DNA of 13,605 bases from an uncultured Pseudomonadota bacterium (GTDB lineage Bacteria > Myxococcota > UBA796): positions 1 through 13,605 of the forward strand of contig CAJWHX010000045.1 of NCBI GenBank assembly GCA_913040875.1. The letters run 5' to 3'. Below, piece after piece: positions 1-6,647 of this stretch. The notes below the pieces were generated by a model. The model did no database searches and was not told the DNA's origin. It saw only the letters and a program-made list of their open reading frames with translations. The translations under genes were made by a program, and so were the position numbers. The stretch's first letter is position 1, and every line of letters begins with the position of its first letter.

Positions 1-1170
1 GTTCCGGCCCACAAAAGACTCTCTAGAGCAATCTCCGCCAGCAAGTTTAGTTTTGTTGGAACCAGCAAGATCGGCGGAACCACCGATAAAGTTTGGAATT
101 CCTGCTGCGATTGCCGTCAGAACTTTGTGACTGGAAGAACGGGTCGCAATGCTACCGCCCTCTTCAAACACCGGCCAATCAACGGCTGATGTATCTGGAG
201 CCTCGTGGTATCCAAGCAACTTGGCACCCGATTCAGACGCTGCAACCTTTTGGTTCCAAGCCTCCCGCTCGGCACTCATCTCTGTGTGTCGTCGTCTAAA
301 GTGTGCATAGGCATCGTCGTGTACAACAAACTTCTCATCTGGATTCATGCCAATAGCCGTTTTGACAGCTCGGATTTCCTCTTCACCCAGTGGAGACCCA
401 TGTGCGGATGAAGTATCTGCTTTATTGGGAGAATCCTTGGCAATGATGGTTTTACAGGCGATCATCGTTGGCTGATCGGCATTGTCTTTACCGGCTTGAA
501 TTGCTGCACGGATCGCATCTTTATCGTGTCCGTCAATACGCATGGTCTGCCAACCATAGGCTTCAAACCGAGCACAGACATCTTCACCAAAAGCCAGATC
601 GGTTCTTCCATCGATCGTGATGTTGTTGTCATCATACAGGACAATCATTTTACCCAGCTTCAAGTGTCCGGCAAGAGACGCAGCCTCTGCACTCACCCCT
701 TCCATTAAGCATCCATCACCGCACATGACATACGTGTAATGGTCGACCAAATCCGTCGAAACATTCTCACGCAGCCAACGTTCTGCCATCGCCATACCAA
801 CACCGTTTGCGAAGCCTTGACCCAGTGGACCTGTGGTTGTCTCAATCCCGTCAGCATATCCATACTCTGGATGGCCTGCCGTCACTGCACCCCACTGACG
901 AAACTGCTTAATGTCTTCAAGTGAAATTGATTGCCCACTCAAATGAAGCGCCGCATAGAGAAGCATCGATCCATGACCATTGGACAGTACAACCCGGTCT
1001 CTATCCATCCAGTGTGCATCATTGGGATCGTACTTCACGAAGTCTGACCACAATACGGTCGCTATCTCCGCCATTCCCATTACCATTCCAGGGTGTCCGG
1101 AGTTTGCCTGCTGTACGGCATCCATACCCAAACATTTGATCGTGTTCACTGCGCGTTGTTCTGGTGTCAT
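1..1170 (-). CDS. tkt: Transketolase, N-terminal 390 residues (3' end outside window)
   Basis: Transketolase moves two-carbon ketol units between sugar phosphates in the non-oxidative pentose phosphate pathway, using thiamine diphosphate and a divalent metal in the cytoplasm. Reading the minus strand from ATG at 1170-1168 gives an open frame to the window edge. Family landmarks are in order: ANSGHPG (His26), NGHG (His66), GHPE (His100), TTGPLGQG (112-119), the diphosphate/metal motif GDG (151-153) followed by NN (182-183), and AHGSPLG (His257). The frame then enters the pyrimidine-binding domain with GGSADL and ends in FVGRN. Family members are usually about 660 residues, so roughly 60% is present: a complete PP domain and the start of the Pyr domain. 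AAGGAG sits just upstream of the ATG, which fixes the start. It is divergent from proS with 121 bp between them. The call is secure; no defect is visible in the part shown. Confidence 0.96.
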   Translation of the reverse strand, partial: MTPEQRAVNTIKCLGMDAVQQANSGHPGMVMGMAEIATVLWSDFVKYDPNDAHWMDRDRVVLSNGHGSMLLYAALHLSGQSISLEDIKQFRQWGAVTAGHPEYGYADGIETTTGPLGQGFANGVGMAMAERWLRENVSTDLVDHYTYVMCGDGCLMEGVSAEAASLAGHLKLGKMIVLYDDNNITIDGRTDLAFGEDVCARFEAYGWQTMRIDGHDKDAIRAAIQAGKDNADQPTMIACKTIIAKDSPNKADTSSAHGSPLGEEEIRAVKTAIGMNPDEKFVVHDDAYAHFRRRHTEMSAEREAWNQKVAASESGAKLLGYHEAPDTSAVDWPVFEEGGSIATRSSSHKVLTAIAAGIPNFIGGSADLAGSNKTKLAGGDCSRESFVGRN

Positions 1171-1291
1171 AGTCGCTCCTTAAAGTTCGATGAAATGGTA
1201 TAACGCATCCACTCAAATCTTCATGTCAAAAATCACATTCCGTGTTAAAAGGGAAAGGAAAAATGTTGAACCCTTCGAAGGAGACAGACAC

Positions 1292-2776
1292 ATGGGTAAG
1301 TCAATCACCAAACGTTCTGAAGATTATTCAAAATGGTACCAAGAAGTCATCGCCAATAGCGAGCTCATCGATTCTTCTCCAGTCCGAGGTTGTATGGTTC
1401 TTCGTCCAAACGGGTTCGCCATCTGGGAAAACATCAAAGCCGATTTGGATCGCCGTTTCAAAGAAACCAATCACGTCAACGCTTATTTCCCTCTTCTCAT
1501 TCCGCAGTCTTTTCTCAGTAAAGAGGCTGAACACGTAGAGGGATTTGCCAAAGAGTGTGCCCTTGTCACACATCACCGTCTCAGAACAGTCATTGGTGAA
1601 GATGGCAAACCAAAAGTAGAGCCTGACCCAGCGGCAAAACTCGATGAGCCCCTCGTAATCCGTCCCACCTCTGAGACCATTATCTGGCACATGTACGGAC
1701 GATGGATCAATTCTCACCGAGACTTGCCCGTACTGATCAACCAATGGGCAAACGTCATGCGCTGGGAAATGCGTACCCGCCCATTTTTACGTACCGCAGA
1801 ATTTCTCTGGCAAGAAGGTCACACCGCACACGCCACTCGCGTAGAAGCAGAAGAGGAGGCGCTCAGAATGCTCCAAGTCTACAAAGACTTCTGTTATGAG
1901 ACGCTTGCTGTTCCAGTTGTGACCGGTGTTAAAACAGCCAACGAACGTTTCGCGGGTGCTGAAGACACGTACACCATCGAAGCGATGATGCAAAATGGCT
2001 GGGCCCTACAGTCTGGAACCAGTCACTTCTTGGGTCAAAACTTTGCCAAAGCCTTTGATGTGACCTATCAAGATCAAAACAACGAGCAAGTACATGTATG
2101 GGCAACCAGCTGGGGCGTCTCTACGCGGCTTATTGGTGCGCTAATTATGACGCACTCTGACGATACTGGACTCGTCTGCCCACCCAAAGTCGCACCGATT
2201 CAAGTCGTCCTCACACCGATTTGGAGAAATGAAGAGCAAAAGTCTGTCGTCCTTGATTTCACCGATAAGGTCCACGCACTGCTGCGCAGAGAATTCCGTG
2301 TCAAAGTCGACGATCGCGAAGGTGTCAAGCCCGGTGCCAAGTACTATGAGTGGGAGCGTAAAGGGGTACCCTTACGACTCGAGATTGGTGCGAGAGATGT
2401 CGCAAAGAACAGTGTATTTAGTGCACGCAGAACAGGCGGCAAGAAGGCTGGCATCGTAGTGGATGACAATTTTGTAGACAGCGTCCGAGATGCACTCAAT
2501 GAAATCCAACAGGTCCTATTGGACAAAGCGATAGAGCTTAGAGATTCCAAGACACAAACCATCCGTAGCTACCAAGAATTGCTGGACGGTATCAAAGACG
2601 GTGGCTTCTTTATCACGCCATGGAAAGATGATTCAGTCAATGAAGACAAGATCAAATCAGACTGCCGAGCGACCATTCGTTGTTATCCAACGGAACAAGC
2701 CTCTCTCGAAGGAGAACTCTGCTTCTATTCTGGTGAGCCTGCGACTCATTGGGCCCTCTTTGCGAGAGCCTACTGA
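1292..2776 (+). CDS. proS: Prolyl-tRNA synthetase, type 3 (archaeal/eukaryal-like short form)
   Basis: This enzyme charges tRNA-Pro with proline using ATP in the cytoplasm. The frame is open from 1190, but ATG 1292 is preferred: GAAGGAG lies 8 bases before it, and the protein then begins MGKSITKRSEDYSKWYQEVI, as related enzymes do. The product is 494 residues. Visible class II features are RPTSE (124-128), the motif 2 region RWEMRTRPFLRTAEF (157-171) with WQEGHTAH after it, and the motif 3 region around IGALIMTHSDDTGL (281-294). An anticodon-binding domain follows (about 300-400), then the C-terminal domain ending in ARAY, typical of the short type. There is no editing insertion of the long bacterial type. 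The C-terminal zinc site is degenerate: Cys458, Cys464 and Cys477 remain, but the last CxxC is CFYS and the first ligands are gone. That is known in several bacterial members, so it need not mean loss of function. Confidence 0.96.
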   Translation: MGKSITKRSEDYSKWYQEVIANSELIDSSPVRGCMVLRPNGFAIWENIKADLDRRFKETNHVNAYFPLLIPQSFLSKEAEHVEGFAKECALVTHHRLRTVIGEDGKPKVEPDPAAKLDEPLVIRPTSETIIWHMYGRWINSHRDLPVLINQWANVMRWEMRTRPFLRTAEFLWQEGHTAHATRVEAEEEALRMLQVYKDFCYETLAVPVVTGVKTANERFAGAEDTYTIEAMMQNGWALQSGTSHFLGQNFAKAFDVTYQDQNNEQVHVWATSWGVSTRLIGALIMTHSDDTGLVCPPKVAPIQVVLTPIWRNEEQKSVVLDFTDKVHALLRREFRVKVDDREGVKPGAKYYEWERKGVPLRLEIGARDVAKNSVFSARRTGGKKAGIVVDDNFVDSVRDALNEIQQVLLDKAIELRDSKTQTIRSYQELLDGIKDGGFFITPWKDDSVNEDKIKSDCRATIRCYPTEQASLEGELCFYSGEPATHWALFARAY

Positions 2777-2817
2777 TCTGGAATCAGTCTACACCCTGTA
2801 GGACTTGACTGAAGGGG

Positions 2818-2843
2818 AAGGATTGCTGCGGCGGTCCTTTTTT
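2818..2843 (+). terminator. Rho-independent terminator after proS
   Basis: AAGGA (2818-2822) pairs with TCCTT (2835-2839). The stem extends inward through two T-G wobbles, a G-C and a C-G pair around a TGCG loop, giving about nine pairs. It is followed directly by a T run to 2843. The hairpin lies 41 bases past the proS stop and points along the plus strand. The minus-strand reading has no T run after the stem, so it should not serve the convergent gene ending at 2865. Confidence 0.75.
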
Positions 2844-2864
2844 GTACGTACAATGAAGGCTAGC

Positions 2865-3593
2865 TTATCGACGCTGATTGCCCTTCTTGCCTTTTTTCCC
2901 TTTGTTCTTCTTCCCTTTTTTCCCTTTTCCTGGATTCTGCATCGCCTTACGGAAATCACCGCGGTATACGGTTCCTTGTATCCCAATCGTCGGATAGTAA
3001 AGAGACCCTTTGAGCTCATCGTCTCCACTCAACAAACCATTGTTTTCATAGACGGTATCATTCACTGTCAGACGCTCTCTTCCAGTCGTTCCAAACGTCG
3101 CATAAACAGACAGTTCATAGGCCTTTGTGCGATCAAAATAAAGTGCGCCCACCTGACCCTTGGCGTATAATTGTGTCGCTGTAATTGTTGCATTGTTGGC
3201 GTTGGCAAAACGGATGTTGGACGTTCCACCACCCAGTCCGTAATATCCCCAAACGTTTCTCTCGCGAACGACAATTTGATCCACTTCCAAGTTCAGTCCA
3301 AACGCTCTATAATTGCTCTCGTTGAACCCCATATGATAATACGGGTTGACCGACGCCCGGTGTTTTCGCGAAGTAAACATGGTGCCTTTTACTCCCAATC
3401 CTACATCTTGGCCCACCTGTTGGAAATTTGGTGTCCCACCGGATTTAATCTTCGGGAAAGACTGTGGATACTCCAAAGGAATTAAAATGCTCTGTGCTGA
3501 AACACCCCAACCGCCCATAAATGGTTGTACTGTATTCCCCTTTTTCTTTCCCTGTGCATTCGCCAGACCAAGCATTGCCATCCATAACCACAT
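2865..3593 (-). CDS. Putative exported beta-rich protein with Lys/Gly-repeat tail
   Basis: I do not recognise the family. The 242-residue product starts at ATG 3593, preceded by GGAGG four bases upstream; an in-frame TGA and no ATG/GTG/TTG lie further up. The N-terminus is a short hydrophobic stretch (MWLWMAMLGLANA, 1-13) that resembles a compact signal peptide cleaved near ANA/QG, although it lacks the usual basic start. The body (about 20-215) is rich in Gly, aromatic residues and alternating polar/hydrophobic runs (for example VWGYYGLGGG, QLYAKGQVGALYF, YELSVYATFG), as in outer-membrane or secreted beta-barrels. Residues 222-242 are almost entirely Lys and Gly and come from a 24-bp tandem repeat. 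It lies 82 bp downstream of another exported-protein gene on the same strand, so the two may be cotranscribed. It converges on proS. An outer-membrane location is inference only. Confidence 0.72.
   Translation of the reverse strand: MWLWMAMLGLANAQGKKKGNTVQPFMGGWGVSAQSILIPLEYPQSFPKIKSGGTPNFQQVGQDVGLGVKGTMFTSRKHRASVNPYYHMGFNESNYRAFGLNLEVDQIVVRERNVWGYYGLGGGTSNIRFANANNATITATQLYAKGQVGALYFDRTKAYELSVYATFGTTGRERLTVNDTVYENNGLLSGDDELKGSLYYPTIGIQGTVYRGDFRKAMQNPGKGKKGKKNKGKKGKKGNQRR
2877..2924. repeat. Two-copy 24-bp tandem repeat coding a Lys/Gly tail
   Basis: Two adjacent 24-bp units (2877-2900 and 2901-2924) encode GKKGKKGN and GKKGKKNK on the minus strand. The first 18 coding bases of the two units differ at one position (GGG versus GGC). 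On the plus strand the tract is nearly pure pyrimidine. It is an in-frame repeat, so a change in copy number would lengthen or shorten the tail by eight residues without breaking the frame. Confidence 0.8.
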
Positions 3594-3675
3594 ATTGCCT
3601 CCGTGTTGTCTCAGAATTAAATCGACATGAACAGTGTAACACAGTCACTGCTTCATGAAATTTATGGTCACAGTA

Positions 3676-4266
3676 TCAATTCTTTTCTCTTGCAATCTTT
3701 CTCTTTAGTCTCGGGGAGATTTCCATATGGATATCCGTCTCTGGTTTCACAAAAAACACTTCTCCGCCAAAATTGTACTCACCGAGCGGAAGCAAGCCTC
3801 GGAATTCTCCTTTGCTTTCAAGCGTTTCTTGGGCAAATATGACCGATTGACGCTGAATGGGGTCCATTGTCATTTGGAGCTGTTCTAAGGTTCGCGCACT
3901 TTTGTTTCTGGCGATCAACGTTACTTGACCATAATCATTGTTGAGTTGTGTATACCATTTTCTGGTGCTCTTTTTTTCCTTCAACACCAGCGCTTGAGCC
4001 ACTCGCTCTTTGGCCTCATGAATATTGCCCAACCCTTGAGATGCCTGGGCAGCCATGAGCAGCTCATTGACACCAATATCCAAATCAAGTTCCTCCATCT
4101 CAGCGAATCGTTTGTTTACACCAGTCCAAGATTGGGTCTTGCTAAATTTTGTCATTTCAGAAAGCAAACGCTCATACTCAGCTTCTTCAGCCGATTTGGC
4201 AGCCGCTAGACCACTAGCAAACATGCCCCATCCTATCCAACAACAAAATATGACCCAGTGTTTCAT
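3676..4266 (-). CDS. Exported helical-repeat protein of unknown function
   Basis: The 196-residue product has a signal peptide (MKHWVIFCCWIGWGMFASGL, likely cleaved near residue 22). A charged helical region follows (about 25-105) with a TPR-like rhythm (AEEAEYERLLSEM, VNELLMAAQASQGLGNIHEA, ERVAQALVLKEKK). The C-terminus (about 110-185) looks like beta strands carrying LLPLGEYNFGGEVFFVKP, reminiscent of PEGA-type or carrier-like exported domains. I recall similar layouts in myxobacterial-type genomes but cannot name a family. The ribosome site is weak (GGGAA before ATG 4266). The gene stands upstream of 2865-3593 on the same strand and diverges from the phosphopantetheinyl transferase, with 210 bp between. 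A periplasmic or surface location is inferred; the function is unknown. Confidence 0.75.
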   Translation of the reverse strand: MKHWVIFCCWIGWGMFASGLAAAKSAEEAEYERLLSEMTKFSKTQSWTGVNKRFAEMEELDLDIGVNELLMAAQASQGLGNIHEAKERVAQALVLKEKKSTRKWYTQLNNDYGQVTLIARNKSARTLEQLQMTMDPIQRQSVIFAQETLESKGEFRGLLPLGEYNFGGEVFFVKPETDIHMEISPRLKRKIAREKN

Positions 4267-4417
4267 TCACTTTTCCCATCACGGATTGTATTCATAGATG
4301 TATCGCATCAGTTCAAGACTTCAACTAGGATTGATGACTTGCTTCACAGATGACACCATTTATCAATACTACGTGATGCCATACCAGTTTATTCAAATAG
4401 ATAACAAACATATCAAT

Positions 4418-4446
4418 TTGCCACACGATGGTGGACTCAATATAAG
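4418..4446 (+). promoter_or_regulatory. Sigma70-type promoter for the phosphopantetheinyl transferase gene
   Basis: TTGCCA (4418-4423) and TATAAG (4441-4446) each match the housekeeping consensus at five of six positions and are separated by exactly 17 bases. Transcription would start near 4453, giving a leader of about 24 bases before ATG 4477. That fits the first ATG of the frame as the true start. Confidence 0.55.
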
Positions 4447-4476
4447 ATTTGGATCACCCAAATATTTGCTAAACGT

Positions 4477-5163
4477 ATGTCAGAATTTGAACAAATCTTT
4501 CGAACCGCCGAACACCACGGACTGTACTTTGGAGTGTCACTTCCAAAAGGCGGTGACATACCGTCAACTGCGTGGAGTCACCTACATCCATTGGAACAGA
4601 AGATCGCTAGAACTTTACAAGGCAAACGAAAGATCTCATTTGTGGGAGGTCGGATCGCAGCCCGATTGGGATTGAAGACCATTCAGCAGGATAGCCTAGG
4701 GGCGATCAGAGACTCTATGGGAGCTCCAGTTATTGCAAATCCACATTCAACCCTTACGATTTCCATCACGCACAAATCTGACCAGGCCATCGCCCTGCTC
4801 AATCGCCAACGACATGTCACCGTTGGAATTGATTTGGAGCACTTAACGCCATCCAGACCCAATATTGAAAGCAAAGTATTGACATCTGAGGAGCGTGCTC
4901 ATCTCCATACACTTCCGATCGAACGGCAATGGTGCTATTTACTGATGACCTTTTCATTTAAGGAATCCATTTACAAAGCACTGGCCCCAAAATGGAAGCG
5001 ATACATCGGCTTTGAAGAAGCCATCGTGTATCCACAAACAGACATGACAGCAAAAGTATCACTTAAACCAGCCAAAGGTGATATACTTCCAGTGGAAATC
5101 AATGCGCGTTATATGTGGTATGAAGACTCTATCATTACTTCTGTGACGGCACGGTGGCGGTGA
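4477..5163 (+). CDS. 4'-phosphopantetheinyl transferase, EntD/Sfp superfamily
   Basis: This enzyme transfers the phosphopantetheine arm of coenzyme A to a conserved serine of carrier proteins, activating acyl, aryl or peptidyl carrier domains in fatty acid, polyketide or non-ribosomal peptide synthesis. The 228-residue product has the family signature in order: RKISFVGGRIAAR (51-63), the SITHK coenzyme A-binding motif (96-100), GIDLE with the metal-binding Asp/Glu (117-121), SEER (137-140) and FSFKESIYKAL (159-169) with the catalytic Lys/Glu pair. The size and the GGR-AAR motif resemble EntD-type enzymes more than the short AcpS type. ATG 4477 is the first ATG after an in-frame stop at 4402-4404. 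It has no clear Shine-Dalgarno sequence, but a good promoter sits about 30 bases upstream. No synthase or carrier gene is nearby, so the partner is unknown. It is followed 73 bp later by the membrane-anchored protein at 5237. Confidence 0.92.
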   Translation: MSEFEQIFRTAEHHGLYFGVSLPKGGDIPSTAWSHLHPLEQKIARTLQGKRKISFVGGRIAARLGLKTIQQDSLGAIRDSMGAPVIANPHSTLTISITHKSDQAIALLNRQRHVTVGIDLEHLTPSRPNIESKVLTSEERAHLHTLPIERQWCYLLMTFSFKESIYKALAPKWKRYIGFEEAIVYPQTDMTAKVSLKPAKGDILPVEINARYMWYEDSIITSVTARWR

Positions 5164-5236
5164 CCATTTCCAAATCTTCTCAACACTCCCAATCGCAGAT
5201 TGAACATCTTCTCGGCAACATTGAGGTCTGAAATCC

Positions 5237-6148
5237 ATGGAACACATTCCAGAGCAACAAATTGATTCGATTGTCAAGTTATTCGTCACTTGGAACAACC
5301 ACGCCAATGAGCAAGTCGGACGTCGAATGGTCCATCGTTTCGACAAATGGTTTGAGTGTTTGTCGACCATTCACTTGGGAGAAAACAAAGTAAAAGGCCA
5401 AGTTCACCTCAAGGTGTGCGAGGCCTTTGGTTCAGCGCTGAAAACCATTCAAAAGCCAAAAGAACTTGTCCCATGTGCATACCAATTGTTCCAAACAGAA
5501 CTGGACCCGTTCAAAGAAACTGAAAAAAGTTTTGAATTGGATATGGAACCAGGTGACATGGTCCAACAGGTTTGGTCATCCCTGTCGCAAACACACCAAA
5601 ACTTACTCCTTCAGGTATATGCCAATGGAAATTCTGTTTCTCAAGTGGAACTGCTTCCGTTGCTCGAGGCCCGCTATGCGCTCAAAGAGAGCCTGTTTAA
5701 TAAATTTGTCAAAGGCAATATGGATGGTGTAGATTGGGTACTGAGCCCAAGTTCACCAGATCGTGATCTCATTCCGATGCCGTTGTTTGAGAGCGGGAAC
5801 ATCCAAAGCCCTATTGAACGTCAGTATTTTGAATGTTGGCTCATCAACGCACCAGTGATTTGCATGGACATTCAAGAATTTGCTCCTTTTTCTCACGCAC
5901 TTAAGTCTGGTTGCATCGTCAGTGAAGTGAAGATGACCTCTGAACCATCGACAACGCAAGCTTCTCCATCATCAAGCGACGCCTTCGGAACTGGAAAACT
6001 GCCTGAAACGCAAACCCCCATTCCCGAACATGTTAAGCCGCCAGAGCACGACAACATCAATTCTATTTTGAAGCCAATCGTTCTCTTGTTATTAACCGCC
6101 GTTGTTCTCGTTGGTATATTCATTTTGTTAAAAGGTGGAGCCAGCTAG
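5237..6148 (+). CDS. C-terminally membrane-anchored protein, possibly sigma/anti-sigma-like fusion
   Basis: The 303-residue product has no signal peptide. A soluble part (about 1-225) is followed by a Ser/Thr/Pro-rich linker (about 233-272) and one C-terminal membrane helix (278-298, PIVLLLLTAVVLVGIFILL), so the bulk probably faces the cytoplasm. Three stretches resemble transcription-control domains. Residues 10-75 could be a worn sigma region 2. SSLSQTHQNLLLQVYANGNS (114-133) and the residues to about 160 have the pattern of sigma region 4. ERQYFECWLINAPVICMDIQ (194-213) leading into EFAPFSHAL resembles the zinc-finger domain of anti-sigma factors without its His and first Cys. Such anti-sigma factors normally continue into a linker and membrane helix, as here. 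This reading comes from pattern memory, not alignment. GAGG lies about 11 bases before ATG 5237, a loose ribosome site. The gene follows the phosphopantetheinyl transferase by 73 bp and may share its transcript. The frame is real; the function is uncertain. Confidence 0.7.
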   Translation: MEHIPEQQIDSIVKLFVTWNNHANEQVGRRMVHRFDKWFECLSTIHLGENKVKGQVHLKVCEAFGSALKTIQKPKELVPCAYQLFQTELDPFKETEKSFELDMEPGDMVQQVWSSLSQTHQNLLLQVYANGNSVSQVELLPLLEARYALKESLFNKFVKGNMDGVDWVLSPSSPDRDLIPMPLFESGNIQSPIERQYFECWLINAPVICMDIQEFAPFSHALKSGCIVSEVKMTSEPSTTQASPSSSDAFGTGKLPETQTPIPEHVKPPEHDNINSILKPIVLLLLTAVVLVGIFILLKGGAS

Positions 6149-6222
6149 ACGCTCTTCCCATTGTTTGGCTAGATCTTTGTGTACTGGGTGAATAACTGAG
6201 TGAATATCCTAGGTCTTGCCAA

Positions 6223-6579
6223 CTAAGCCGTCAATAAACGCAATAGAACTCCAGACAAAAAGCTCCATACAAACAACGCCCAAAGACTTAGGTATCCCAA
6301 TCGTCTCCCAATGGTGTTGATACGGTCTCGTTCAGAATTCGAAAGAGATCCAAACTGCCACTCTGCTTGTAAACCCACAAATTTAGCCAGCCAGCCTTGC
6401 ATCAGCGATGGTTTGCCAATCAGCACAAAAACAAGCAACGCGAACAACAGATTGCTACTGACAATGACAATTAATATGGTCGCCATGAACTCACATCGTC
6501 TAAGGGCTACTTCATCAGTGGACATTGGAGTCAGCCATGATGAACGGATGAGCAAAAGCCCAACCTCACCATCCAGCAT
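6223..6579 (-). CDS. Small two-helix membrane protein of unknown function
   Basis: I do not recognise this 118-residue product. It has two hydrophobic helices: ILIVIVSSNLLFALLVFVLI (about 35-54) and, near the C-terminus, LSLWALFVWSFLSGVLLRLL (about 97-116). Between them is a charged loop (about 56-92). The start is uncertain. ATG 6579 has a weak purine stretch (GAGAG) six to seven bases upstream. ATG 6525 (residue 19) gives a natural-looking MSTDEVALRR start but no ribosome site, and ATG 6486 (residue 32) is also possible. It lies 68 bp downstream of the penicillin-binding protein on the same strand, so it may be the last gene of that transcript. It converges with the gene ending at 6148. Confidence 0.6.
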   Translation of the reverse strand: MLDGEVGLLLIRSSWLTPMSTDEVALRRCEFMATILIVIVSSNLLFALLVFVLIGKPSLMQGWLAKFVGLQAEWQFGSLSNSERDRINTIGRRLGYLSLWALFVWSFLSGVLLRLLTA

Positions 6580-6647
6580 ACCAAACTCTCTCTATGAAGG
6601 CAAACTCATCGACTGTGTTGAGACCTCACGTTTCAGTTGACAGTACA

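Noticed and set aside
1198..1229. Perfect TTGACA (minus strand, 1229-1224) with TTATAC (1203-1198) before transketolase
   Set aside because: The spacer is 20 bases, outside the usual 16-18, and no better -10 exists at 17, so it was not called a promoter.
1328..1744. 138-residue minus-strand frame inside proS
   Set aside because: It lies wholly within the conserved catalytic region of proS and shows no domain of its own.
4298..4675. 125-residue plus-strand frame overlapping the phosphopantetheinyl transferase start
   Set aside because: It has no family features, covers the promoter, and is out of frame with a clearly real gene.
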